Shown here piece by piece: positions 1-10,455 of a stretch of 64,000 nt of DNA. Every line of letters starts with the position of its first letter. The stretch's first letter is position 1. This stretch comes from Ancylostoma caninum. Taxonomy: Eukaryota > Nematoda > Chromadorea > Rhabditida > Ancylostomatidae. The stretch is from the NCBI GenBank assembly GCA_037903475.1, contig JBAJFG010000370.1, positions 1,602,501 through 1,666,500 of the forward strand, written 5' to 3'. The translations under genes and the position numbers were made by a program. The notes beneath the pieces were generated by a model. That model did no database searches and had not been told where the DNA came from. It was given only the letters and a program-made list of their open reading frames with translations.

Positions 1-316
1 CTGAAAACCTGAAAACAGGGAACTCCCGTGCCGAGACCCGGTTACGGGGCTCCTGGCGCGTGTGTCGCATCCCATTCTTTCCCACATTGGTATCACTGAG
101 TCCTTTAGCACCAGTGATAGTCTTGTCTTTCCTTCAAGAAAATCGATCATGATAATGAAAATAGGTTATCATGATGCTTGTCTTCCTTCTCACAATAATT
201 TTTTTGAAGTTTTTGCTCAAGAACTTGCGAAAGCATAAGCTTGTTCGAACAGGTTAATTTTGATCTGTAGGAATGTGATAGTTACATGCAGCACTAATAC
301 TGAGTGTACAGTCTAT
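1..316. other. Non-coding, nothing recognised
   Basis: AT-rich sequence with no convincing exon, repeat or RNA gene. It ends at the left TA of the MITE at 319-536. Confidence 0.5.
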
Positions 317-318
317 TA

Positions 319-536
319 GCTCACAGAGGGCGCCTGATCCGATGTTGGCCGCAACTACGACCTCATCGCTTTTTCGGCTAAATGATCTATTTTTCGTATT
401 TTTTTGATATGCGTGTGGTGTGATTCCTCCCATTCTGATGTGTCCTTACTGCCATTCGCTAAAATTTCCTTCCAGACGCATTCCGCGGGCAAAGTCGCAA
501 TTGCAGACAAAGTTGGATCAGGCGCCCTCTGTGAGC
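319..536. mobile_element. MITE with TA target duplication (Tc1/mariner-like)
   Basis: A 22-bp perfect terminal inverted repeat beginning GCTCACAGAGGGCGCC occurs at 319-340 and, inverted, at 515-536. Weaker complementarity continues inwards for about 30 bp. A TA dinucleotide flanks both ends (317-318 and 537-538), as expected of Tc1/mariner insertion. At 218 bp the element is too short for a transposase and has no credible ORF, so it is non-autonomous. Confidence 0.8.
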
Positions 537-589
537 TACAGGGCATTCATCTCGCACTCGGTATTGCTTGAACGCATGCGTTCCACGTA

Positions 590-795
590 CTCCTCATCAA
601 TTTCGGGGCATTTTAACATGTCAGATAGCTATAAAGCACTGCCAACAAGGCAGAACGTGGGCGACTTGCCAAAAGCACCTCTGCACTCTCCACGTAGGAT
701 TTCACGCGTACCGAGTCGTTTCTGAACCTCCTTTAATAGACCATACAGGGGAAGTCAATCACGATCACTATTCTCTCGGTCTGGAACGATGATGC
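590..795 (+). repeat. Partial, permuted copy of the palindromic repeat family
   Basis: The stretch around 606-735 resembles 4717-4845 (both contain TTTTAACATG followed by CAGA). Positions 752-785 resemble the left palindrome arm at 4525-4555 (AATCACGAT). Here the flank precedes the palindrome arm, whereas at 4519-4850 it follows. Such a permutation suggests the family was once tandemly arranged. Confidence 0.45.
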
Positions 796-799
796 TCCG

Positions 800-1640
800 A
801 CGAGGAAGAGGACGCACTCTTATTGTGAGTGGTTTTTGTTTTAGGAGCGTTGAGGGGCTTGCAGGCTTTTGCCGCGGCGACAGGGAGATACGGTATATGC
901 CATACGATCCAAAGGCTGTGTACGATGCGCGCGGCCTCTGCGTAACGGCTGCCGTAATTGGGTCAGCTCTGCTGTGGTGGCGGTCATGAACAACGATAGG
1001 TCGTGACAGCTGCCAGCTGCACCGCGCATCCCATGTAAAAGCCTAGCTCACCCTCTACAAAGGATCGAATGCTTTATTTGATTCAGGGCTAGACTAGATG
1101 AAGTTTTTGTGGTTCTTGGGGCAAAGAGATAATAACTTGAACTGATTCATTGTCATATTGCAAAGGAAAGTAGTGATCCATTGTCACATCTCAATGAAAA
1201 GTAGTGACTCATTGTCAAATTTCAATGAAAATTAAGCTTTGAAAGTCGAAAATTATGCTTTCGACCGGTAAAATTTCGTTTTAAGGGGTCATAACCTACT
1301 TCAGTAAAAGCAGACAATTGACAAAAACGTGACTATAGCGCCTGTGAATCTCTGTCAGTTATCTAGGGGTGGGGCTACAATTGCATGGGATATTGACACA
1401 CTTGTTCATAAAATCCAACTATTACCAGCTATTGTTCTTCCTGGCATACATCCGCTCTGCTGCTATCGAAGTCGATAGGATATGATTGAGAGGATCACAA
1501 ACTTGAAAACTTTCCACATGCTTATGAACATTTCCATGGATATTCATGTTCAACTACAAGAATGAAATAGATGCATCATCTCATTTGTTGTCATCTTTTG
1601 TTTTTGGAGTTCTCGAGGACACACCAATCTTTCAAAGCGT
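800..1640. other. Non-coding with a short ~36-bp minisatellite
   Basis: No gene recognised. At about 1143-1233 a unit of roughly 36 bp, containing GTAGTGA, CATTGTCA and TCAATGAAAA, occurs about two and a half times. Confidence 0.5.
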
Positions 1641-1734
1641 TGATCGAGCATTTTTCAAGCAGGTGCATGTACATATTCAGTTACTGGTTTGCTTTTTATC
1701 CTACCGTAGGAATCTCCGGAAATGAATAACAATA

Positions 1735-2125
1735 AAATAGTGTCATACAAAACGGTTGTCATATTCGTGTTAGCGTATTGACATACCCCAGTAGCCAAGT
1801 CTTCCCCACCCCCGGGGCAAAATTCGCGAAAAATCAATAAAATCGATAAATCGATAGTGTCATACAAAACGGTTGTCATATTCGTGTTCAGCGTATTGAC
1901 ATACCCCAGTAGCCATGTCTTCACCGCCCCCGGAGCAAAATTAGCGAAAAATCGATAAAATCGATATAGGCGATAAACCCGGGTGCAAAGTAGACTAAAA
2001 CCTCCGCCGGCCCTTAAGGTACACGTGTGCAAAGTTTGGTCCCGATCGGTTAACCCTCCGCGATTTCTATTCGTTACATACATACACACATACGCACACA
2101 CATACATACAGACTTTCATTTTTAT
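1735..2125 (-). repeat. Mobile satellite family, copy A
   Basis: On the minus strand the order is: a (GT/AT)-rich microsatellite (2075-2115); a conserved block with AATCGCGGAGGGTTAACC (about 2045-2070); then two tandem units of about 120 bp rich in ATCGATAAA (1739-1978). The same order recurs on the plus strand at 48.5-48.7 kb, which defines a dispersed element rather than a local satellite. The units stay open in one minus-strand frame because 120 is a multiple of 3. This is not taken as a gene. Confidence 0.7.
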
Positions 2126-2187
2126 ATATACAGATTACAAATCATTTTGCTGTGCACTTTTCCACTGCTAATTAGCATATAGACTAG

Positions 2188-2885
2188 ATGGCATACCCGG
2201 CTTCGCTCGGGTGTTTTACAACCCCGGCTTTCTCACATTGATGAGGACAATTGACATTGCTGATAAAATCATTGCAAGTACCCTTAATTTTGGTGGTGAG
2301 CACATTAGCCATGCCCAAGTAACCCTTCCCCTCCGTAAGCGAAACGTCAGTAGAGTTATTTCGATGACAAGTTCGTGGAAAACAGTTGCCATATTCGTAC
2401 TCAGGTGTTTATCGTGTTCGATTGATCCCGTAAGCACATTTTGCCCCTTTTCAGAAACAGGAAAAGAACAGAAGACATTAATGAATTGATATATTCGTGC
2501 AGAAGAATTGTCGTATTTGTGTTCAGCATATTGAAAAATCCCTGTAGACACGTCTCCACCCACCCACGGGCCAAAAATCGATATTTCGTGCAAAACGGTC
2601 ATCATATTCGTGTTCAGCGCACTGGAAAACCACAGTACACATGTCCTTGCCTGTCTCCACACGAAAATGAAGAAAAACCGATAAAATCGATAAATCGGCA
2701 ATTCGTGCAAAATGGTTGTCATGTTCGTATTCAGCGCATCGGCGAACCCCAAAAGACATGTGTCTAGCGCCCCAGGGGCAAGGATAGCATAAAATCGATA
2801 AATCGATAATTTCGTGCAGAACGGTTATCATGTTCGTGTTCAGCGCATTAACAAACCCCAGTAGGCATATCCTCTGATGCAACGC
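2188..2885 (-). repeat. Mobile satellite family, copy B with hairpin terminus
   Basis: The plus strand opens with a hairpin terminus, CCCGGCTTCGCTCGGG (2199-2214), then a region homologous to 31439-31586 and to the inverted right end of the 48.5-49.5 kb copy. About four diverged 120-bp units with ATCGATAAA and TTCGTGTTCAGCGCA follow (2480-2885). Copy B lies head-to-tail with copy A, separated by about 65 bp. Confidence 0.65.
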
Positions 2886-3200
2886 TCAATTGAAGCCCGT
2901 AGACAAAGAGGAGGTTCGGTGTCGAAAATGTGAGTGGTATGCGCTCAAAGTCAGTAATGTCCTTGTTCTATAGGTCCAAAGGGATACAAACAGTCGATCC
3001 ATGGTAGGCGAGAAGAAAATAGAAACGGAAGATGGAAGACACACGATTTTCGATTCTGCCTTGAACTCTGTCCGGAAAAGCTTAAATAAATCCGTCATAC
3101 TTTACAACAAACAAGGATTCGGTGAAGGTGAAGCTCAAATTTAGCTGTTTACCACTGAAAGCGGATCATCTAGATTTTTTAAGACGTTTTCAAGGCGACT

Positions 3201-3708
3201 ATGGAGACTTGTGAAGAAATCGATTTTCTTGCAGAGGAAGGGATAGCAAATGTTTTCAAGTTTGGCCAGGGGATTGAGATCCATTTTATTTCGCTTTTCA
3301 AACGAAGGAGCTTTCTTGAGCTTTTCGCGGACCATATTAGGAGGAACAGGTATGATTTCCTTATTTTAAAGTTGAATTTAGTTTAGGAGCAAGAAACTGG
3401 TTCAAATTTTCAGGGTCTCTTCAATTACTGCGCAGTGCCACCCACTGTCAAAATTGGGGCAATCCTTTAAGTGCTCAATGAAATGTAAGTATCACCTTTG
3501 ACAAGAATTAGATGGTAATGCTAAGTTTACAGGGACATTTGAAAAAATTGGTGGTAATGAGGAAGAAGAGGTCGAGCCAGTAGCGAAGAAGTCTAGAAGC
3601 GAAAAAACTGCTGATGCATCCGATGATTGCGAAAGGAACAGCCCAAGGAGCTTCGTTCAAATGCTGCGAAGTTTCTGCGAGTCTCACATGCGAGGACAGG
3701 ACGTTTAG
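3201..3708 (+). CDS. Three-exon gene, unrecognised acidic protein
   Basis: I do not recognise the family. Exons 3201-3349, 3414-3484 and 3533-3708 splice in frame to 131 codons. The introns are 64 and 48 bp, with donors GTATGA and GTAAGT and acceptors TTTTCAG and TTTACAG. An in-frame TAA lies seven codons upstream of the ATG at 3201, which supports this start. The N-terminal part (METCEEIDFLAEEGIANVF) is acidic and hydrophobic. Exon 3 holds an acidic run (NEEEEVEP) followed by a basic KKSRSEK that could be a nuclear signal. The protein may be longer: a weak phase-1 donor at 3671 (GTTTCT) would join in frame to the exons at 4166-4460. The open frame across three exons with two good introns is strong evidence of a gene; function is unknown. 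Confidence 0.65.
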
Positions 3709-4165
3709 CTTCTGTTTGTAGATTGAGTACGTTAGGTCCTGTTTGTTGGTAAATTGTTGTTTCACCTTTTGTTTATCGGCAACTTGTTTTCTTAGACTGC
3801 TCTACTTTCCTGTTAGAAATCGTTTGCGGTGTCTTCTCTTATATCAAGATATCCTGGGCAAAGGTATCATATGCGCTTTGAACCATCTTCTTTGTTCGAA
3901 ATGTGTTATGCTAAATTGTTTTGTTTTGTTCGCAGAAGTTATTATGTGGTGTTTTTTTTTCATATTGTTATTTTTACGGGATGTTTTTCACCTTTTTGTT
4001 CAGTTGCGCGTGCAAACACCTTGTTTCTAAAATGACATTCATAAAGTTTGCTCAGCTATAGAATTGTGTATTTGGGTTGAATGATCTGCGGCTGTTTCCG
4101 TACTATCAAAGTTTTACTGGAATCCTATTCATACCGCAATGCTGGGGGAATATGAAGTGCTTCAG

Positions 4166-4460
4166 ATGTCGTCATTGATGTCCTACGCCTCCATCGAGTC
4201 TTTCTTTGACAGCGTCCACAACTTGCAGGACGGGAATGTAGGTTCTCTGTATAGGTTCTCTGTATGGGAATCTGTATAATGATCTTCGAAATTTTTGCAG
4301 GAAGACACTGAGGGCAGAAGTTACGACCCGAGGGTTTGTTTTAGTTTCCAAGTATAATTTTCTTATACTGTGGTTTGAATGGTTGTTTTAGGTCGAGGAA
4401 GTGATACAAGAGAGCAAAGGACTACTTGGAAATGAGAAGAGGGAGTTCCTCCACAGATGA
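4166..4460 (+). CDS. Probable 3' exons of the preceding gene
   Basis: Three short exons, 4166-4239, 4301-4333 and 4392-4460, join in one frame to a TGA. Acceptors are TTCAG, TTTGCAG and TTTTAG; donors are GTAGGT and GTTTGT. The encoded tail reads VVIDVLRLHRVSFFDSVH, then an acidic linker, and ends KREFLHR. The first exon needs a preceding base (phase 1), so it cannot begin a protein. It most likely continues the gene at 3201, giving about 177 residues, if the stop at 3706 is bypassed by splicing at 3671. Separate status or pseudogenisation is possible. Confidence 0.45.
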
Positions 4461-4518
4461 ATGGAAAAAACCAAGGTACAAGGCATTTACCAGTTTACTA
4501 AGAGTGAATATTATGCAG

Positions 4519-4850
4519 GGAACATCAATCACGATAACTACTCCCGCAGCTTGGAGCGCCGCAGCAAGCAAGCGGCGCTGTGAGACAGTATCTCAAAATC
4601 CACAGCTTCCAGCTGCGCCACGTTGGTGGTGCCACGCTCCAGGCGGCTGGAGTAGTTATCGTGATTGACGCACCCTGTACTGATCAATCGCATTTCACGC
4701 TGATCCATATTAATTGCGGGGACGTTTTAACATGCCAGACAAATGATAATGACCGTGGCAAGCAATCTTGAACGTGTACTACTCGTCTAAAGCACTTTCG
4801 GGGTTTCTACACCAATATTCACTGCGTTCTGAACCGCCTGTACAGTCTGT
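4519..4850. mobile_element. Palindromic foldback element (~158 bp) plus conserved flank
   Basis: Two imperfect inverted arms of about 60 bp (4519-4580 and 4616-4676) share ATCACGATAACTACTCC, TTGGAGCG or CTGGAGCG, and GGTGCCACGCTCC in inverted order. They enclose a loop of about 36 bp. A related palindrome lies at 63648-63797 and a partial one at 752-785. The flank 4700-4850 is shared with 590-735. No coding capacity or clear target duplication was seen. Confidence 0.65.
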
Positions 4851-5150
4851 TCATTCTGAGAGCGTGTATATCGTAGCTGCGGAGCTGCGGCATCAGGTCA
4901 AGCAGCTTGGTCTGTGAAACAGCTGACCCGCCATCAATTCTACTTCCCCCAAAGAGTTTCATCGCCTGCTGTCTTCTATATTCAAGAAAGAATAATTAAG
5001 ACAGGAAATAAGTGATAGAACATAGTGAAGACGCTGCATTGATCGTGGGTCAGATGTCTCACCTATATACCCTGCTGTGTGTTTCAGTGCCAGCAGCGCG
5101 TCTGCTACGACATACGCCCTCTCCGATTATCCTGTAGTGACCATTCGTGC
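4850..5150. other. Non-coding, nothing recognised
   Basis: No exon or repeat could be supported here. Confidence 0.4.
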
Positions 5151-5153
5151 GCG

Positions 5154-5462
5154 TCAGTCCCTGGAAGTACGGTGTGTAGGAAACCACCATTCTGAAACTT
5201 CTCGAATCGGATAGTCGAAATAGTTGAGCTTCGAACTAAGATGATCAATAAGGTGATAAAGTGAATTGAGAAGCCTTTTGAACTGCATATGGCTGTATTT
5301 TCCCAAACTGTTAAATGTAAAACGGCCTGACGCTAGGCGCATAGATGGTAAGTGTCCGTAGAAGTGCATTCTATAAGCGAATCGGCAATATGTCCAACTT
5401 TTTCTCCAACAGAGGAGTAGTGTTTCAGACCTATGGAATTCTTCCCCGCAAAGGATGAAATT
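5154..5462 (-). CDS. Candidate minus-strand exons, unrecognised
   Basis: Two overlapping minus-strand frames look protein-like. Positions 5333-5462 follow a TTCTATAG acceptor and read SSFAGKNSIGLKHYSSVGEK to a stop. The stretch below about 5306, after a TTTAACAG acceptor, contains KYSHMQFKRLLNSLYHLIDH and ends THRTSRD. No good donor joins the two frames, so they could be alternative 3' ends, a decayed gene or chance. Function unknown. Confidence 0.25.
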   Translation of the reverse strand, partial: NFILCGEEFHRSETLLLCWRKSWTYCRFAYRMHFYGHLPSMRLASGRFTFNSLGKYSHMQFKRLLNSLYHLIDHLSSKLNYFDYPIREVSEWWFPTHRTSRD

Positions 5463-5659
5463 CTATAGAATAAAAAGTGAAGAGGAGAAAAGAAAGAAGG
5501 AAGTGAAAGGCGGAACCAAATGTGCTGATAGGAAATCATGCAGAAGTATGGAGCCGAAAAAAGAAAAACTTAGAACGAAAAAAGCATCAGCTAAGAATGT
5601 TAGTGTGACTGAATAGAAATGTGTTTTATTGCTATTCCAACGACAAGCTTTTTCGTTCA

Positions 5660-5870
5660 AAATAGGGTAGAATTGATTGTTGGCCTGTTAACAAGAGTTA
5701 CCTCAGGATGTTTTGATACTTCATGTTATTTTTACATGATGTTTTCTCATTTCTTACCTTATTGTTAAAGTATCAGGTTTACAACTGTATAATTCAGGTT
5801 GATTGATTGTGGTTGTTTCCATAATATCAAAGATTTGTTCGAATTTTATTCTTGTATGCAGCGAAGTCCG
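5660..5870 (+). repeat. Diverged duplicate of 3930-4130
   Basis: This stretch shares GTTATTTTTAC, GATGTTTT, GGTTGATTGAT-type and TATCAAAG blocks in the same order as the intron and exon-flanking sequence at 3930-4112. It looks like an old local duplication that did not carry the following exon intact. Confidence 0.35.
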
Positions 5871-6280
5871 CTATATGGCATGTGGACAGAAGACATCATC
5901 TGCCGCGCGCACCCCGAGCGCCGCGGTTTTTTGCCCTAAAACTATCTCAGATGTGATGTGATAGTCACACTCAGCGGTAGCGCTAAGAGTATCCCCAGAC
6001 TTCGCCAGTTCAAAATGAACCGGCGAATAAGAGATAGAGTTTGTGGAAATGATACTTATCGATTGCCATGTTACATCGCCATGGATCGCTGCCAAACGGA
6101 GGTCATCGCCAGTACTCTCGAAGACGTGCCCAAAATGAACTGGCGATGTGAGTGATCGCTACAGTGGAAACGATGCCTATCGATCGCCACGCCCCATTTA
6201 TATTCATCCTTCTGACGTCTGGGGTCTCTTCATTCACTTTATCCATGTGGCGATAGCCGGCGGTCGTGGCCAAGTACTCT
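5870..6280. repeat. Dispersed repeat with internal duplication
   Basis: Two related blocks (about 5998-6063 and 6106-6188) both begin CGCCAGT, contain AAAATGAAC and GGCGA, and end TATCGAT then GCC. A relative lies inverted at 7850-7930. No protein was recognised. Confidence 0.45.
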
Positions 6281-7080
6281 AAGGGTGCATTTGAGCAATT
6301 GGTTTACTGAGCGATTTACCAAATTTGTACAAAGGCAACTCTGTTGAAATAATATGAAATAGCGTATCCCAAATTGAGAGGATGAGTTCTACACACCAAA
6401 TTGGCGCATATGAAATAACCATACTGGGCCATTACTGTCACAGTCTTTGGAACGTATCATACTAACGTAACTTACGGGGCCGCTAGTTAAGTTAGAAAAG
6501 ATGACACAGCGGGTGAGACGCTGGTCATCTGTCAGATCGTGGGGTGTTCACTTCCTCACCTTTCTTGCCATGTCGATTGAAGTCAAATGTTTTGAAACTG
6601 TAGCATAGTGAGCCCCCATCCCTGCCCTCAAAGTCCAAATGGTTGGACCCGGATTAGGTTCCACGACTCTTCTCAACGCTTGATCGTCAGAGAACAACCT
6701 GTGGTCACGACCGTGGTTGCTTTGGGGATCAAAATCGACGAAAGAAAAATTTGCGACCGAATAGCTCACTGCCCATTTGGTAGGCGATTCGAAGCCAAAA
6801 CAAATGCAAGATTACTGCAAGCATCGGACAAAGAGTGATCGACTTTGAAGTCATGAACCATTATCATCCGAAAATCACGTCGGCTCATGATTTGTTCGCG
6901 ACTTCACAAAAACCCTCAGAAAAGAGCTAGCCAGAATATTCAAGAGCATTCGAAAGAGGAGGAAAAGCCCTATCAAGAGGTCCACATAGATTGGGCTGAA
7001 GTTGCTCAAATTGGGCAGAAGAGGAAGGTTCAAGTGAGCATACCCCAAAACGGCAATTAATTTCGCAACAACCTGATATT
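6280..7080. other. Non-coding, nothing recognised
   Basis: Short frames exist on both strands but none has splice signals or a recognisable domain. Confidence 0.4.
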
Positions 7081-7210
7081 TGCATCGGATTTGGAGGCGC
7101 ATGGGTTCTGCATGGGTATGCATGGGTTTTGCATGGATTTGAGCATAGCTGGAAACTATTGTGTGGAAAAACCGTGTTTTGCATAGGTGTGCATGGGTTT
7201 TGCATCGATA
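7080..7210 (-). repeat. Cluster of TTTTGCAT/ATGCAAAA motifs
   Basis: GCATGGGTTTTGCATGG-type words recur six or more times within 130 bp. The same words cluster at 26905-27080 and 27505-27720. Confidence 0.6.
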
Positions 7211-7599
7211 CGGAGCGACCACCCACTTCACACATAACCAGACCCCTACATCCTGATTCCTACAAATTCCTCCAATCAATTTGATACGAAAAACATCAAG
7301 CAAGATGTTCCGCTCTTTTATTCACCCCATTAATGTCGATAGTGACTAAATCCTGATGAAATATCGCTAGGAAAATCAATATTACTGGGGTGCATAAGAT
7401 GCAAAACCTCTATTGTGGTTTTATTCTTGTCACATGGAATTTACACGTAAAATAAGCGAAATCTTCTGGAAATTGGGCTTTACTCCACTTTAGGGATGTC
7501 AAAGTTTTCAAAACAATTTTCCTCCACGAAACTTTGTTAAGGGAGGGGTGGGGGTTTCTGACGTGATGAACACGAATATCGTGTTCAGTTTGTATCTTA

Positions 7600-7960
7600 A
7601 CCATATTTTTGCAGGGTTACAGTAGGGTTACTGTAGACACGACGCATCCTGGAATTCGCTGAACTTTTGTAGGGGGGGGGGTTATTTGAGGTGCTGAACT
7701 AACATCGCATCCATTCTGTGCTGTAACTCCATTTTTGTGGATTACGTTAGGTTTACTGTAGAAATTTGACAAAAATTGACTATGTCGGCGGGAAAATGAC
7801 ATATCTGACTGATCAGTGATCATTTCTCTCACGTTTGAAGTCACTTTAACCATGTGGCGATCGCGACGACAGTCGGCTGTAGTGAAGATTCCCACGATCG
7901 CCGGCGAAATCTGGGGATATCCTATAAGCATCACCTAGTGGAACAGTAATCTTTGAACTT
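7600..7960. repeat. TTACTGTAG repeats and inverted copy of the 5.9-kb repeat
   Basis: GGTTACAGTAGGGTTACTGTAG-like words occur at 7614-7637 and again near 7745-7762; relatives are at 29365-29390. Positions 7850-7930 are the inverted relative of 5998-6190. An 11-G run begins near 7670. Confidence 0.4.
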
Positions 7961-8815
7961 TGCCATTTTCTGGCAGCCCATTTCCCCATCCATCTGTTGG
8001 TGACTACGACAGTCCAGCGGCGAAAAGGTGCTCCGCATATCAAAAGACACCACTTTTCCCTTCGCAATTCTTCCTCTGAGGTGTTCCCGGGATTCTGTTC
8101 ATGTTCTCGAGTTATTTTGGACTATGATTCTGCTCGAGTTCCTTTCCCTTGACTCTGTCGTTCCTCCACCACATTTTTAGAATCCTTTTCCGCTACTATT
8201 CCTCTGCGTAGAATGTACGTTTTCGTATAATTTACTCATTTACTAAATACATTTCACAATGTGACGATGCGCCCTCTCTGAAACAGCATTTAAGATATAA
8301 AACAAAACATGCTTTTGGAAGCGTTCAGAAGTTGTTCCGAAAAACAAGTGATTTAGTTGAGCTCGCAGTTCGGTAATCTATTCAGGGAGTTATGTGTAGC
8401 GTGATTGAAGGAGGTATTTGTTGATAGAATTGAAGTTCATGCAATTCGAAACCTTGCATGTAGCCGATCTTCGCGCTTTTCTTAGGTTATTCGGCGTAAC
8501 AGCACTATTGACCACAGCTATAACTGTTCACTTCTCATATTTGCTCACTTGAAGGAACACAACTACGGTGATTTTTGCGTTGTTCTCACCAAATCTCGAT
8601 GCTCTAAGTACGTCTTTATGTTCTTATCCATGAGAGCTGTTTTGACACCTGACTATATGTAGTTCCTTCAGACTAGACCATTTCGAGTAAGCAGCTGAAT
8701 TTTACTGCTGTCAGCACACTTAGCAAAATGCGAGCAGGGTGTTGATCAACGGTTATTTCCGGGAATGACACCCAGACAATTTAGTAATGCTAATAAAGAG
8801 TATGCGCCCGACAAT
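7960..8815. other. Non-coding, nothing recognised
   Basis: AT-rich sequence with no supported exon, RNA or repeat. Confidence 0.4.
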
Positions 8816-8819
8816 AACG

Positions 8820-9240
8820 CGAGTCAGCCGTTTGGAGCGGGAGGAGGGTGTTCAGACGTCGAGACGTTATACAGCTCGGTCAATTGCAGTTCCGTTCCAT
8901 GTGAGTATAAAAAGGCGGAGGTGGTCCCACCCATGTAGCACTCTTAGCCACCCATGGAGCGCTGCTTCTAATCGCTCCTCCGGTTTTTTGTTCCTGGAGC
9001 TTTTATCTGAATGCTGAAGTCCGGGTGTGTATCATCGTGAGGGAAAACGAGGAGGACCTTCCCGCCCTCCACGTTCTACTCGTCTTCTATCGCATTCAAA
9101 TTTTGCATGCACATGTATAGTGGAATCGCGCGCGAAGGAAACGAGTCAGCCGTTTGGAGCGGGAGGAGGATTTGAACGAACCAGTCGCAGAAATGCACCA
9201 CGCCCCGTTTTCCCGCACGATGATACACACCCCTGAAGTC
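8820..9240. mobile_element. Composite foldback repeat with a 28-bp direct duplication
   Basis: Inverted arms occur at 9024-9050 and 9206-9232 (GTGTGTATCATCGTG core followed by GGGAAAACG). A 28-bp direct repeat starting CGAGTCAGCCGTTTGG lies at 8820-8847 and 9142-9169. The second copy sits inside the inverted-repeat element and the first just outside it. No coding region was seen. Confidence 0.5.
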
Positions 9241-9296
9241 CATCTAAACCAGCGAAACTTTCGCGAGTAGAGAAGCAAGTAAGGTATTCATATGTG

Positions 9297-10455
9297 TTTA
9301 TTTATTTATTTATTTTGGGGCTTGGAGTTCACGCATGTAATACAGTCAATATCTGGCACAGATAAATACAAATGTCAGTAAGCACACATCTTGGAAAATT
9401 GATAAGATTACAAGGTAAACAGAGAAAAAGCTACGATCGTATTATGTCTTCAGTCGATGGTCAACGTATAGCTTAAATCTGTTAACAGACATGTTAAGTA
9501 TTCCATCTTTCAGTAATGGAATAAATAACCCAATCGTACTGTGCGAGAAAAAATTTGATCTTATTTGACTTCTAACTATTGAGCAGACAAGCCTTGGGGT
9601 GCCGCTTGTATTAGTTCTTCTAGCTGTGAACATGAAAAATTCAGCAGCATCAATATCAATATTGCCCGTTAAAATTTTGAACATCATCACTGAGTCATTT
9701 TTTGTTTCCCTACTTTTGAGCGTTGGCAACCCTAGTTGTTCCATTCTTTCTATCGCGCTTGGAATTGAGAAATAATCCATCCCAGAACACCTCATAATTA
9801 ATTTACGAGTGAAATTGTTTCGTACGCTTTCCAGTAAATCGATATCTTTTTGTTTATAGGGGTTGAATACTGTAGTTCCGCTTTCCACGATCGGGCTTAT
9901 ATATGTTTTATATGCTCTGATTAGAAGATTTGCGTCTTTGGTTTTCAAACTTTTAAAGATGTTGTAAGTAAGTCCCATGGCTTTGTTCACTAGATTCCTG
10001 TAATGTTGCTCGAAATCAAGATTGCCATTAATAGTATAACCTAGATCTCGAACTTCCCTAACATTTTCTAATCTTATATCTTCAATATAATACGCAACGT
10101 CTGCCAAACAATTTCCAATAGAGAGAACATGAGTTTTCTCAATATGTAGCGAGAGGCAAGTCCCATCTTTTAGACCATCTATTAATTACTTCAATAGCTG
10201 CTTGTAGTCTTTCAGTGTCAGCCACTGATTTTATGGTCTTATAAATTTTTATGTCGTCTGCATACATTTTACAGGTAACTTCTAGAACGGAAATGTCTTT
10301 AGGAATGTCACACGTGTATATCAAAAATAGATGAGGTGATAGAACCCCGCCTTGTGGAACGCCGCTGTAAGCTTGGTATACAGGCGAGTATTGTTTACCA
10401 ACTCGCACCTGGAATGTCCTATTCGAAAGAAAGTTTTCGATCCAAGCTATGACCA
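9297..10455 (-). mobile_element. 5'-truncated CR1-like non-LTR retrotransposon
   Basis: The minus strand carries reverse-transcriptase blocks of the CR1/jockey type. GVPQGGVLSP and the catalytic block MYADDIKIY lie in 10139-10456. A C-terminal region (9442-10107) contains AYKTYISPIVESGTTVFNPY. A frame break near 10130 separates the two. The 3' end is an AAAT-type tail (plus strand TTTA repeats, 9297-9316). Endonuclease and N-terminal RT are missing, so the copy is dead on arrival. No clear target duplication was found. Confidence 0.85.

Noticed and set aside
1655..2119. 154-codon minus-strand ORF
   Set aside because: Runs through the microsatellite and satellite units of copy A; not a gene.
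2237..2260. Hammerhead-ribozyme-like core (TTGATGAGGAC)
   Set aside because: The required flanking stems and GAAA box are absent, and the motif is not conserved at 31480 or in the 49.4-kb copy.
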